From assembly GCA_011503125.2 (NCBI GenBank), contig WWBZ02000033.1:2108001-2172000 (forward strand): a DNA stretch of 64,000 bases, read 5' to 3'. A program made the translations under genes and the position numbers. Positions 23,801 to 35,800 of this stretch are shown piece after piece. The stretch's first letter is position 1, and each line of letters opens with the position of its first letter. The DNA is from Botryosphaeria dothidea (lineage: Eukaryota > Ascomycota > Dothideomycetes > Botryosphaeriales > Botryosphaeriaceae). Under the pieces are notes generated by a model. The model saw only the letters and a program-made list of their open reading frames with translations, did not search any database and was not told the origin of the DNA.

Positions 23801-26800
23801 GCGGTCGCGCGCGTGCCTCTGTCTCGGTTCCTGCAGCTTCTCGGAGCGTACGAGTGCATCTGCTGCACGCTGCCGGCCGCTGCTCCAAGATGCACGGCTT
23901 CCCACCGCCATCACCATCAGCGCCGACGTCTTCCGGGGAACAGATATCATGTGGCGATATTGTGGCGGCCAGGGTTGCATCCTATGTCGTCGACTCTGAC
24001 AAACGTCCACTGCACGCTCTTTTTCCGCTCGGGCCTCGTTTCATCTCCTAGTCGCCGCGTCTCAGCCAACGGCTGTCGCGGCTCTTTTGCTGTGGTGCAT
24101 GCAACCGGAGCATTCTTGCGTCTCTTCCGCCGTCTACGTTGGATTGCGCTGTCGTAGTAGTAGCTCTGAGACGACCAGAACCCAGCAGCCCCTTGTTATT
24201 TCTCAACTCCTTCTCTTTTGACTTCTAGCGCTGATCAGGTCCTGAGCTTGGCATGCAAATTGACGCAGACAACTGGACGGACTCGAACGAAGGCGGAAAA
24301 AGCCTGCTACCGCCCTTCATCACCAGCACTATCAATCTAGTCGAGCGGATGCTGTCTATCCGTCTCAAGTGGCGTTTCTCCATAGTAAAGTGTATCACCT
24401 TCTCCGTTTCCCTTTTGCGTCGATGGCGGGGATAGGGCTACGACGGGCGATGATCGCCTGCTCGATTTGGGAATCGTTCCTTGCAACATATTCGATCCCG
24501 AGTCCACGGCCTGGACGTCTGACATGACGATGACGGGCCACTCCTGAGGAACACTTGCCGAACAATCTACACGTGCTACCTGCTGCAGAAAGAAGAGCAG
24601 TAGCCAGAGCGGTTGCATCCTTGGGCGTTGTGGCTTGATGAAGGCAGGGCCGTCTCATCATCAGTCATCAACCGCCAATCCCGGGTCCATGGGCCTTCGT
24701 ATGCCTTGATCGCGCCCCCGACCTCTGCAGCATGCGCTGCGCCCTGTAGGTTCCCGCGTCTCTCCGCATCCGCATGTGCATCTGCATACTGGCATCACGG
24801 GATGAAAAAGGAGCAACATCTTCGCAACTCAAATCAGCAAAAGACGAGGAGTCGGTTCTGGAAAAGTCCGCACGCTCTAGTTCTACTAGCTACGATCTTA
24901 CTGTTCGTCTTCGTCATCATCGTCAGCCGCGCCATCCGGCTTCTCGGTTCGTGGAATGCGACGATGATTGCTTTTTCGTTCTTCCATCGCTTCTCCGGAT
25001 CCTCACCCAGGCGCCGCAGCAGAAATTAGCGCGTGCAGATCACTCCATTCTTTCTAACGCCAGATGTGCAAATCAGAAACCTGTTGATTTAGGGGCTTTC
25101 TATTATACTTTTTCTTAACCGTTGCGTAGCCGATACTTGGATCGGGATGTGAATCTGTGGCACACATGCACTGGGAAAAGCAAAAGTAATGAAAGCAAGG
25201 CAAGAACCGAGCCCTTTCCGAGCCCGCTATCCCCACGGCCGAGACATGGGGTGAGGTGTGGGATATACGGAAAGATTGGCGAACCGGCCTAACGGATTGT
25301 TGAAAAAGTTGCACGGCGAGGTGGTGAATGCATGTGAGATGGCATTTTGGCCTGCGCCTGCCGAGGCTCCCACCGATGGTTTGACTTTCTAACGCACAGC
25401 ATCAAGTCTGCTGCGGCCAGCAAGCAATAATGAGCAGCGCGGCAAAGAAAAGCAAGATTAGGTCGATTGACGCCAATCAACGCTTCTCCAATTTTTATTT
25501 TATTTTTTGCTTTTACTACTCTCCTTGCTTCCAAGGCCGGTCTCCCTTAAGTGTGACTTCAAAGCAAGAAAGGCGTGCAACGACCAGCCCGCGGAAGGTA
25601 TCGTGTACGAAACTAAAGAGGCTGATCCTTCGTCTCCACCGCGCCTGTTCGCAGATCCTTCCAGCCCATTTCGTTGCATCCTTGGCTGCTCCTCGGCCTG
25701 GATTCACGGGGGCTAATGTATAGGCCTTGCAAGCATGTGGATAAACTCCGGTAATCTGTGCTTAATCGAGTATATGGATAGCAACCACTTGCAAGCCACC
25801 AGGGCAAGAGAAGGGGTTTAGTGAACAAGATTCTGGTGTCAAAAGAAGGATTGCTCGGGGTGAGGGTGGATCTTTCCGACTTTTGCTTGCCTCGTCGGTT
25901 TTGCATTTTCGATAGTGCCGGCGTTGTATGCCGCTTTGGGGACGCGTGCCTGCAGAAGCGCGATACGCAGCTGCGGGTCCGGGAAAGCTGCGCTCTCAGC
26001 TCTACTCTGTGCAGGAAGGATCACGGTCGACGCATCCTATTTGCCCCCCCCCCTTGTCAGCTGCTGCTGCTCGAGCTTCGTTCGGCATCAGGTTTCGTCG
26101 CGGGCAGGGAAGGAGAATTGCGCTACGACCTGCTCAAACTCTAAAAGGCTCCCTGCAGGTGGAGCTCCATGCCCATTTCGAGCATGCGGACCGTCGAGCT
26201 GAGGCCGGTGTGAGTCCCCTTTCGGCACAGCGATGGGCAAGTGTGTCCTGGCCCATTTCCTCATCTGTGCGCGCGGAGGAGACATGCGCATACGAAAGCG
26301 TGTGCGCATACGAAAGCGTGTGCGCTGAGAACGCCTTGCACGCCTTGTTCGGCATCACTCGAAGCCGGTTTTGCTGCTAGGGGATCATCCCCGACCCTAG
26401 CCTTTCCTGGATTCTCACCACCCTCTTTTTTGCTCGAGCCTATGTGGAATTCTGGCTGCGGGCTGATCCTCGCTCCGCCGTTGTTAATCTATTTGGCTCT
26501 TGCCTGCACCCTCGTTCAGCGGAGCCGTACCAGTGCCAAGAGACATGGGATCGCTGGCGAGTATGGCGGCTTCGCGAGGACCATGCAGGGTGAGCAGAGA
26601 GCTTGCGCTACTGCTAACTTTCGGGGCGACCATTTGCAAAGGCCTTCAACTTGGATTGTTGAGTATACGAGATGATCTTTCGTAATTAATCCGACGACTG
26701 CGAGGGCCACTGTCTCGGGCGCCTGCAGAATTGCTTGGCGGTCATGGAAAGTAGCCAGCCTTGTTCCAGCGCGGCTAGAAAGTGGGTGCGCTGAAGTCCG

Positions 26801-28049
26801 GTGGGAGGGTGGTCTATGCATGTGCAGCCGCAGGGGTGAGAAAGAGTGGTGGTGTCCACGTATCGTCTATTTCCTAATCGGGTAATCTTTCTACCCTCAT
26901 GGAACAATGACGACAACCCGAACATTCACGTGGTTAACGCCCTAAGACTATTGATAGAGTCTTGTAAATCTTCAAGGTCATGGATCTCATACTTCAATAC
27001 CTTCAGCAGGCACAGAGATTCATCATTCTCCGCAAGTACAGACGGACAATATTTCCAGAGCTGACCACATCACTTCAAGTTCATTATGCCAGCGTCGAGC
27101 ATATTGAAGCCACCTGCACTTTCTGATTGTAAGTTTTAATTTCTACTACTATGCATTCTCCTCTTGGAGTTTCTGTGGGGAAGAGACGCGAACACGTTGA
27201 CATATTCATCCAAACCTCCCATTGAGAACATTGTACATCCCATGACTCAACCAACGAACTGCCTTAGGCACGTGCATGAATAAGATACCCAACACTAATA
27301 AGACTTCATGTCAGCATACCCATTACTCTTTATAGTACCACCTGTGCCACGAATGCTCACAACACGAGTCCAACTCCTCAGATGTTCTCCTCAATACATC
27401 ATACTGCGCCATCTGGTTCTTCTCCTCTTTCTTCTAAAAGTAAAACAAGATTAAGGCACATCCTGCATTCTGACTTATATCTCATATACAACGCTTTTTT
27501 TTTTCATCCACGAATCCAGTCTCGGGGAGACCACATTCGGCGTCCTTTCACGTTCGCTGCCATGATGCCAGCGCATCCAGCGCCCCGGTTCCCATCTGCG
27601 CCGCTCCGGTGCCATCGTCCATCGCGCAATCACATGTGGACGAGACTTCAACCCGCACAGAGGAGGTCGAGTAAAGAGGGATGCCCCAGGCCGCCAGCGA
27701 ATGGTTGCTGTGATATCACTGTCAACCCCACGAAGTGTAGCCAACCCAATTGTCACTCACCGAACAGACATGACGATGGCATCGACAGGCTTGATTTCTT
27801 CCGGAACCTATGCATTTGCTACAATCAAAAGAGAACGAGACAAACCCTACCCATCTACAAAGAGGTAAAACAAGATATATTTATTCATCACAGTCACCTC
27901 CCCACCGTTCACCTTCCGTACAACCGTCTACAGCCCCGCTGTCTGGCAGACTCTAGCCACCGCTGTGGTATTTCCGAACATGAAAAGAAAACCACATATT
28001 TCAATTCGTAATGAGTATGAAAAGGGAGTCAGAAGGACTTCTCCCTTCG
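20820..28049. other. 7.2-kb interval between convergent genes, no recognisable gene
   Basis: Bounded by the 3' ends of the RSC7-like gene (plus) and VMA13 (minus), so no promoter of a flanking gene should lie here except for unseen transcripts. The longest open frames (21333-21926, 23435-24010, 25928-26380, 27382-28011) have no domain, no repeats and no codon preference I can see. The interval holds T-rich and CT-rich stretches (21150-21480, 22480-22560, 22790-22840), a GGC-type triplet run near 23150-23180, a C10 tract near 26045 and an 18-bp tandem repeat at 26285. Lineage-specific genes or noncoding transcripts could be hidden here. Confidence 0.5.
26285..26325 (+). repeat. 18-bp tandem repeat, 2.3 copies
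   Basis: The unit TGCGCATACGAAAGCGTG occurs perfectly at 26285-26302 and 26303-26320, followed by TGCGC. It lies in gene-free DNA. Function unknown. Confidence 0.9.
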
Positions 28050-29630
28050 TCACTCAAAGCTATACCTCAACCACTCACCCACCGCCCTCAAGCTCTCCCA
28101 CCTGACCGTCTCATCCTTATCTGCCATCAGCTCCATGACCCTCGCCTTCAAGCCAGTCCTCTCGAGCGTCGGTCTCTTCTCGGGCACCTCCTTGACCAGG
28201 GAGGCCACGTCGTTGCAGCCAATGGCCAGCACCTGCTTGTCCTGCTCCCACGGCTTGGCCAGGATCTCGGCGAGCTTGCGTAGCAGCTCGCCGTTGCCCT
28301 CTTCGATAATGCGGCGCGCGTTCTCGCGCCAGAACGCCGGGTTGCGGTGCGGCGGGCTCCAGCGCAGGTGGCCCGAGTGCACCTCGGCCGCGTACTGGTC
28401 GAAGGTCGTCTGCGTCTTGGTGTACTCCTCGAGCATGTCGTTGAGCACGTTGAGGTCCTCCAGCAGGTCCTCGTCCGTCAGGTGCCGCGACTGCAGCGTC
28501 TGCAAGTGCTGCGGCAGCTTGACCAGGGTCGCCGCGGGCAGCAGCGTGTCCGGACGCGCGGTGAAGAGGTTGCGCAGCGTCGACAGGAGGAGGCGGGTTG
28601 TCTTCTCCTTGGGCGAGGCACGCAGGAGCTGCGCGTAGAGGGTGACTAGGTCATGCTCCCTGTGGCGGGTTTCGTGAGTATTGGCGTAGAGAACTTGATA
28701 TGGGAACGACTTACTCGTCCAGGCCATCAGCCACGAGCTTGGCCTCGAAACTCAGCTGCCATATCACCAAGAGCACATGATACAAGAGCTGCAGACCAAC
28801 ACCGCCGGCCAGACCGACGTCGGCGGTGCTGCGGATGCTGGTGGTGGTACTTCCGCCATACAAGGTCGAGTCCGAGTCCTTCACGTTGCCCGCCGCTGTC
28901 CGCAGAATCTCGACCAGAGGGTTCAAAGTCTCCTTCCTCTGCTTCCAGAACAGCGATCTTGCCTTGGAGGTGCGCAGAAGTGCCGAGTATTCCTGCACTG
29001 CGATATCTTGCAGGCCGGCATCAGAGCTCTTGGCCAAGGTAGCCAGGTAGGTGTAGAGCTGCGGCAGAGCCTCTTCGATCTGTGCGGATTGCTTGGGGTT
29101 CGAGACCAGAGCTTCGGATATCAAAGCGGTCAAGACGGCCGAGGCGAGCAATGGAATGGGATCTTCGGGGTTGTTCGACTGCTTGAGCAGAGGGAGGAAT
29201 GGTGCGAATGGTCGCGGGTGCTTTGTCAAGGCGGTGAGGAAGGACGGGATGTCTGAGCGTAGCCATGTTAGCATCGGCAGATACGCATGTGCTCCGGAAA
29301 CTGGGAGCACGAGGCTGAAGCAAATGTACCTTCTACGAGGTCACCGGCCAGCACCAGCATGTATTGGATGATGTCCTGGCGCTTGCCCTTCTGAGCTGCC
29401 TGGAAGACGTCCTGGTCATCGTTGCTCCCGAGCAGCAGAGAGACGTAGCTCTGGGAGTCCTGCTCGATGGCCTGCTTGCGCTGCTCTTTTCGGACCTTGT
29501 CAATCGACTTGATCTTCTTGAGGTCCTGATCGGTGATGGTCTTGGCGCGCACAGCGCCCTCCCACGAGATGGGGCGGGTGCGGATGTTGTTCTGCAGCGA
29601 GAGGATGTAGGTGGGCGGATCGAGCGACAT
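28050..29630 (-). CDS. VMA13: V-type ATPase V1 sector subunit H (Vma13)
   Basis: Three exons (29630-29330, 29252-28715, 28659-28050) encode 482 residues, as expected for the family. Subunit H bridges the V1 and Vo sectors of the vacuolar proton pump. It activates the assembled enzyme and silences ATP hydrolysis by free V1. The N-terminus (MSLDPPTYILSLQNNIRTRPI) with ISWEGAVRAKTIT and the charged helix KIKSIDKVRKEQRKQAIEQD is typical of fungal subunit H. The middle is an all-helical armadillo-like array. The C-terminal domain carries the family block NPAFWRENARR and KPWEQDKQVLAIGCNDVASLVKE. Both introns (77 and 55 nt) have standard donors and keep phase. It is divergent from the tubulin cofactor E gene, 216 bp away. 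Confidence 0.95.
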
Positions 29631-29846
29631 GGCGGCGGCCTTGATGGGGGACGAGGCGGGGAGACGGCGGGCAGAGGTGGTGTAGATGGCGGGCAGCGCG
29701 GTGAGTTGGAGGTGGGTAGCTTGGGTTGCAGGTGCACAGCTCCCACGCGCTCGTGCACAATGACGAATCCCTGCAAGAGCTCCCGCCCTTCCAGAAACAC
29801 CCGCCCACGCCCCTCCACCACCACCTTCTATCCACTCCACGCCGCC
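29631..29846. promoter_or_regulatory. Compact divergent 5' region between VMA13 and tubulin cofactor E
   Basis: Only 216 bp separate the two start codons, so both promoters and leaders must overlap or be very short. CAACC/CCACC-rich DNA lies just before the cofactor E ATG. No TATA box is evident. Co-regulation is inferred only from the spacing. Confidence 0.6.
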
Positions 29847-31773
29847 ATGGCTATTCCCTTCTACCCCGGCAAGCGGCTGTCCTTCAATGGCGATCTCTGC
29901 ACAGTGCGTTACGTCGGTCGAGTCCAGGGCACCAAGGGCGAATGGCTGGGCGTCGAGTGGGACGATCCGACGCGTGGGAAGCACGACGGTTCCCATGCCG
30001 GCGTGAGATACTTCGAATGTACGATCCTCTTCCCCGTTCCGTTATTCATCTGACGTGTCATTCATTAGGTAGGCCAACGAAAACACCCCACTGCGGGCTC
30101 TTTTATCCGCCCCAGTCGCCCGTCTGATCCGCCGCTATCCTACGCCGACGCTCTGAAGAAGAAATACGCGTCCGAGCCAGTTGAAGACCCCAATGTATCC
30201 AATATTGACATCATTGTCATCGGAAAGGCTCCCGAAAATGTGCCGGTCAACTCTTCCGGCAAGGTCATCATGATCAGCGGCAAGGAGGCTGAGGAGGTGG
30301 GCTTCGATAAGATCCGGAAAAAGTTGGCCAACCTTAAGGAGCTTCGCATCGTCCTGCTGGACACGATGTGCGTTGCACGCCCGATCTCCGCACTTCTGGA
30401 ACAAGCCATCGCTGAAGGCCAAGGACCTGTCGCCGTGGATAAACTCACGGACGTCAAAGACGTATCTCCCAAGATCCAGGAACTAGATCTCAGTCGAAAT
30501 CTCTTTGAAGAGTGGAACGAGTTGGCTTCGGTTTGCATCCAACTCGAGAACTTAAAGCGACTCCGTGCGGACGGCAACCGACTACGGAACATTCAATTGG
30601 ATGACAACTTGTCCACTTCTTTCACCAAGGTCACCACTTTCAGCATAGAGGATACTCTTCTCAGCTGGGAAGAAGTAACGACTATATGCTCTGCTTTTCC
30701 GAGTCTTACGTCATTGACCCTCACGAACAACGCATTCACCAAGCTGGGGGAGACACAGCTTCCCGCAACAATCACTGACCTTGTTTTGGAGAAGAATGAC
30801 TTCCGTTCGCTGAGTGATTTAAGGTGTCTGGCAAAGCTGCCGAATCTGAAACATCTCAAATTGAAGAACAATGCGATATCCGACATCCTTGACTCTGGAT
30901 CTATTGGAGGAGATCCGCCAGTATTTTCTGAGAGTGTCACCGATGTCGACCTTGCGCATAACGAGGTTGACAATTGGCGATTCATCGATGGCTTGAACTC
31001 CGTCTTCCCCGGGCTTGCTTCCCTCCGCATATCAAGCAATCCCCTTTACCACGGTCTGCAAACTGCGGACGGCAAGGCTCTAACACCTGATGACGGTTAT
31101 ATGCTTACGATTGCACGCCTGGGTGGCCTCAAGATCATGAATTTTACAACTGTGAGCTTCTCTTCCACTTTATTTTGTAGAAGAATGCGCCGCTGATGCC
31201 GTGAAGATCTCGGAGAAAGAGAGGCTCAATGCGGAGACGTACTACCATTCACAAATCGCTGCAGAGCTTTCCAACGCACCCGAGAGCCAGACATCAAGTA
31301 TCATTGCCACGCATAGGCGCTATTCAGAGCTGTGTGCCGAGTACGGCGAGCCGGCAATCGTCCGTCAGGATGCAAATGCCATTAATCCCAATTCTCTTGC
31401 AGCCCGTCTGATCAACTTCACTTTTTACGCGGACGAGTCAGTTCGGAGAGAGCTTGAAACGGTTGGTAAAGTAGTCGAGGAATTCAGCGTGGAATTGCCG
31501 CGTAGCTTCACGGTCTACAGCATGCTCGGTGTAGTAGGAAAGCGGCTGAATTTACCGCCGTTGAAGCTGCGGCTATTTTGGGAGACTGGGGACCGGATTC
31601 AGATGGGAGAGGAGGGAGCTGGCGATATTGGAGAGTGGGACTCGAGCGACGAAGAGGATGCTGGAGCAGCGAAGGAGTCGGTGGTTCGAGAGGTGGAGTG
31701 GGTGGCAGGGACCAAGATGGTGGGGACGTGGGTGGAGGGGATGGCAGCGCGGGTGCGGGTTGAGCTGGAGTAA
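29847..31773 (+). CDS. PAC2: Tubulin-folding cofactor E (TBCE/Pac2-like)
   Basis: Three exons (29847-30018, 30073-31151, 31207-31773) encode 605 residues. Cofactor E binds alpha-tubulin and works with cofactors B, C and D to build or take apart tubulin dimers in the cytosol. The domains are in family order. First is a CAP-Gly domain (about 8-57) with WLGVEWDDPTRGKHDGSH and GVRYF. Leucine-rich repeats follow (about 130-390; for example IQELDLSRNLFEEW, LTSLTLTNNAF, LKHLKLKNNAI, VTDVDLAHNEV). The C-terminal region (ISEKERLNAETYY onward) ends in a ubiquitin-like domain. Intron 1 (54 nt) uses the second of two AGs four bases apart. Intron 2 (55 nt) uses the acceptor CGTGAAG after a CTGAT branch site. 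These choices are forced by reading phase and by homology. An acidic loop (DSSDEEDAG) is inserted in the last domain. Confidence 0.93.
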
Positions 31774-32886
31774 GAATAAGGGTGGGCGATGGGCTCTTTA
31801 GCGACTTTTGGGCAGGCGGAGACGGAGCAATGTTGAACTCCTTGAGGTCGCGCAGCGGGAGTGGCGTCCAGCCTTACGGCTCGCAAGCAGGCCTCAAAGG
31901 GGGCAAGCGGCGCGGAGGTCGGCCGAAGCTAGATCTGACAGGACCGCTTATACAGAGCGAAGCCCTTCGTTGCGCAGCTCATTGGACGGCCGGCGGACGT
32001 GTTCATGCAGGCTCATGTTCGGGCGGGAATTTCTGTTTTGTCGTCAGCCAGTGGCTCGGCATGCCGAATCTCGTGCGATGATGCCGGCCATCAATGCGCA
32101 TCAATGTCATTGCCTCCCGCGCCGCCGAGTTTATCGAGGACGACCCGGCCAGGACATTTTGCGCTCTGGGGCTCGAGCGTCGCAACCGTCGCCCTCAAAG
32201 CTTTTACGGACGAAAGCACAGCAGCAGCACTCTTCGCAACGTGCTTGCCAATGAACCTCGGCTCTTCCACTTTCTGCAGCTCGACCGACGCTGCCGTGTG
32301 GATCCTCTCAACTCTAGCATGAATTGACCGCTGCGCAGAGACAGCGCGAGGGATGCATGCGTTAAGGTTCTGGTTCCGACTCGGAAGGCTGGAAGCCTAG
32401 TTCCTCATGCAGCCAGTAGAGCTCTGCGGCTTCAAAAGCCGGTGAGCTGAACTGCGGCATGCTTATTTCTCAGCCTTGCCGCCTCCACGTCGTCTCTTGG
32501 TCAGCGCGCCGCCAGCCCACTCATCGACGTGCGCTGTGGATCTTGTTGCATCTTCCGTCCGTGCTTTCGCCCTTTCAGGCTCTCGACGCGGCCGTAACCC
32601 TTTAGCGGCCGTAGCCACCACGCAAGAGGCTCACAGGTGAGGCCAACGTCCTGCTCCATCTCCCTTTTCCTGCACGTCCCGGCCGACCCTGCCGTCCTCC
32701 ACGCTCGTATCATCCCATCCGGTTACTTCGTGGCGTCGTCTATCTGCAAGCCTTGGCTGCTATCTTGCTGGCTCCCTATCCCGCTCTCAACCTTTATATA
32801 GCTCCGCCCTTCCGTCTCCCAGCATGCTTTCTTATTTTACTCTAGTAGAGAACTCATCTCTGCACTCTTCAAACAACACAGCAAAC
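31774..32886. other. Promoter/leader of the fused P450 gene and 3' flank of cofactor E
   Basis: 1.1 kb without a gene. The last 90 bp hold a TATA box (listed separately). Short frames near 31800-32330 have no recognisable content. Confidence 0.5.
32793..32800 (+). promoter_or_regulatory. TATA box of the CYP505-type P450 gene
   Basis: TTTATATA lies 87 bp before the chosen ATG at 32887, inside pyrimidine-rich DNA. At the usual 30-bp distance, transcription would begin around 32825-32830, at or after the in-frame upstream ATG at 32824. This favours the downstream start. A strong TATA box fits an inducible rather than housekeeping promoter. Confidence 0.65.
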
Positions 32887-35800
32887 ATGGCCGACTCAAG
32901 CGAAGTGCCAATTCCCCAGCCGCCCGGCGTGCCCTTTTTCGGCAATGCTGGCGACTTCGATGCTGCCTACCCGCTGGGCACCCTCATTCACATGGCCGAG
33001 ACTTATGGTTTGAGAATCACCCTCTGCTTTTCTCGAAAGTGGGCTGACCGCATTCACAGGCCACATCTACAGATACGTCCTTGCCGGCCAACCACGTGTC
33101 GTCGTGAGCAGCCAGGCGCTGGTCAATGAGGTATGCGACGAGAAGAGATTCATGAAGAAGGTGGCCGCAGGCTTGGCCGAGGTCCGCAATGGCGTTCACG
33201 ACGGCCTGTTCACCGCATACGGGCCCCAGGAAAAAAACTGGGGTATTGCCCACCGCATCCTGATCCCGGCCTTTGGTCCTCTCTCAATCCGCGGAATGTA
33301 TGACGAGATGCACGATATCGCAAACCAGCTGGTCTTGAAGTTTGCGAGGCACGGGCCCAATCATCTGATCGAAGTGACCGAGGATTTTACGAGACTGACT
33401 TTGGATACTCTCGCATTGTGCGCCATGGACTTCAGGTTCAACTCTTTCTACTCGGCAGACATGCACCCCTTCGTCCAAGCCATGGTCGATTTTCTCGTCG
33501 AGTCTGGCAACAGGGCAAGGAGGCCAGCCATTGCCCAGTCGTTCTACCGCGCTGCCCAATACAAGTATGAGACCGACATTTCGATTCTTCAGAAGACCGG
33601 CCAGGAAGTCATTGATGCACGGAGAAAAAATCCGACGGAGAAGAAGGATCTGCTGAACTTTATGCTCGAGGGGAGGGACGCCAAGACCGGTGAAGGACTC
33701 AGTGATCAGAGCATCATCGATAACATGATCACCTTCCTGATTGCCGGCCACGAGACCACCTCCGGCCTGCTCTCGTTCACCTTTTTTTACCTTCTGAAGA
33801 ACCCTCAGTCCTACGCAAAGGCTCAGCAAGAGGTCGATAGTGTCATTGGTCAGAACCCTATCACTGTCGAGCACCTCTCGAAACTCCCCTACATCAACGC
33901 TGTCCTCCGTGAGGCTCTGCGCCTGAACCCTACCGCACCGATGATCAGTGTAGGATCAGACAAGGATGAAGTCATTGGTGGCAAGTACCGTGTTGCAGCT
34001 GGGGAGCCCATCAACCTTCTTCTGCACACCCTCCACCGTGACCCCAAGGTCTGGGGCGAAGATGCGGAGCAGTGGAACCCTGACAGGATGCTGGACGAGA
34101 ACTTCAACCGAATCCAGAAGGAGTTCCCCAACTCGTGGAAGCCTTTCGGCAGTGGTATGCGTGCTTGTATTGGCAGGCCCTTCGCCTGGCAAGAGGCGCT
34201 CCTCGTCGTGGCCATCCTCCTTCAGAACTTCAACTTCACGGCGGAGGATCCTTCCTACACCCTAAAATTCAAGCAGTCTCTCACCATCAAGCCCAAGGAC
34301 TTCCGCATGCGCGCTGTCCTGCGCAACGGCCGCAACCCGACCACTCTTGAGCACCAGCTCGCCTCCGGCTCTATCAGTCAACCCCATGCTACGTCCGAGG
34401 CAGCCAAGCCTAACAACAAGGCCGAGAACCGTAATGGAATCCCGTTCTCGATTTACTATGGATCGAACACTGGTACCTGTGAAGCCCTGGCTCGCAGACT
34501 CGCCAGCGACGCCTCCGGCCATGGGTTCCGCGTTGACACAGTCGACTCGCTGGATACTGCCAAGGAAAATCTGCCAAAGGACCACCCCATTGCCATCGTT
34601 ACGGCGTCATACGAGGGCCAGCCGGCTGATAACGCAGCACACTTCGTTGCTTGGCTGGAGAGTCTGAAGGGCACTGAGCTGGATGGCGTGAACTACGCCG
34701 TCTTTGGCTGCGGACATCATGATTGGGCTGCTACCTTCCATCGCATCCCCACGCTGGTAGACAGGCTATTTGAAGAGCGCGGTGGTAAGCGGGTGGCTCC
34801 CTTGAGTACCGCTGATGCTGGTGCTGGTGACATGTTCTCTGATTTTGAGAAGTGGGAGGATGAAGAGTTCTGGCCAGCCATGAAGAAGCAGTTCAACACC
34901 GCCGACGGCGCCAACGCCCCCATGTTTGAGCAGCTCGATGTCCAGGTCTCCGCTCCTCGCGCGTCTCTCCTGAAGCAGGACGTTAAGGAGGCTCGCGTCA
35001 TCGAGGCCAAGGTTCTCTCCGCCCCCGGTGTTCCTGAGAAGCGTCATATCGAGATCGAGCTCCCCTCGGACCTTGAGTACTCCGCCGGCGACTACCTCGC
35101 CATCCTGCCCCTCAACCCCAAGGAGAACGTGGCCCGCGCGATGCGCTACTTTGGCCTTGCCTGGGACAGCATGGTCACCATCTCCGCCGCGGGACCCACG
35201 ACTCTGCCAACTGGCATGCCCGTCTCGGCCGCTGACCTCTTCGGCGCATACGTCGAGCTCGCGCAGCCCGCCAGCAAGCGCACCGTCACAACTCTCATCA
35301 GCGCTACGAAAGACGAAGACACAAAGGCTCAGCTGACCAAGCTCGCCAACGAGGACTTCGACGCCGAAATCACCAGCAAGCGCCTCTCCGTCCTCGACCT
35401 CCTCGAGCGCTTCCCCTCCATCACCCTCCCTCTCCCGACCTTCCTCCAGCTGCAGCCCCCGATGCGCGTCCGCCAGTACTCCATATCGTCGTCTCCGCTC
35501 TGGAACCCCTCGCGCGTCACCCTCACCTACGCCGTGCTCGACGCGCCCGCCCTCGCGGCCCCGGACCGCCGCCGCCACGTCGGCGTCGCATCCACCTACC
35601 TCGCGCGCCTTGCTGCAGGAGACGCGCTGCACGTCGCCATCAAGCCTTCCAGCGCGGCTTTCCGCCCGCCCGCCGACCCGGAGCAGACCCCCGTCATCAT
35701 GGTCGCGGCCGGCAGCGGCCTCGCACCTTTCCGCGGCTTCGTCCAGGAGCGCGCCGCGCAGATCGGGGCCGGCAGGAAGCTCGCACCCGCGACCCTCTTC

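Noticed and set aside
27382..28011. 209-codon plus-strand frame next to VMA13
   Set aside because: Its content is Ser/His/Arg/Cys-rich without any foldable segment. It probably overlaps the VMA13 3' flank.
32824..32886. Upstream start of the P450 fusion
   Set aside because: In frame, but it would lie at or before the transcription start predicted from the TATA box, and the family start matches the ATG at 32887.
34766..35632. 288-codon minus-strand frame
   Set aside because: It lies antisense to the intact reductase domain of the P450 fusion. Gly/Arg/Glu-rich shadow caused by high GC at wobble positions.
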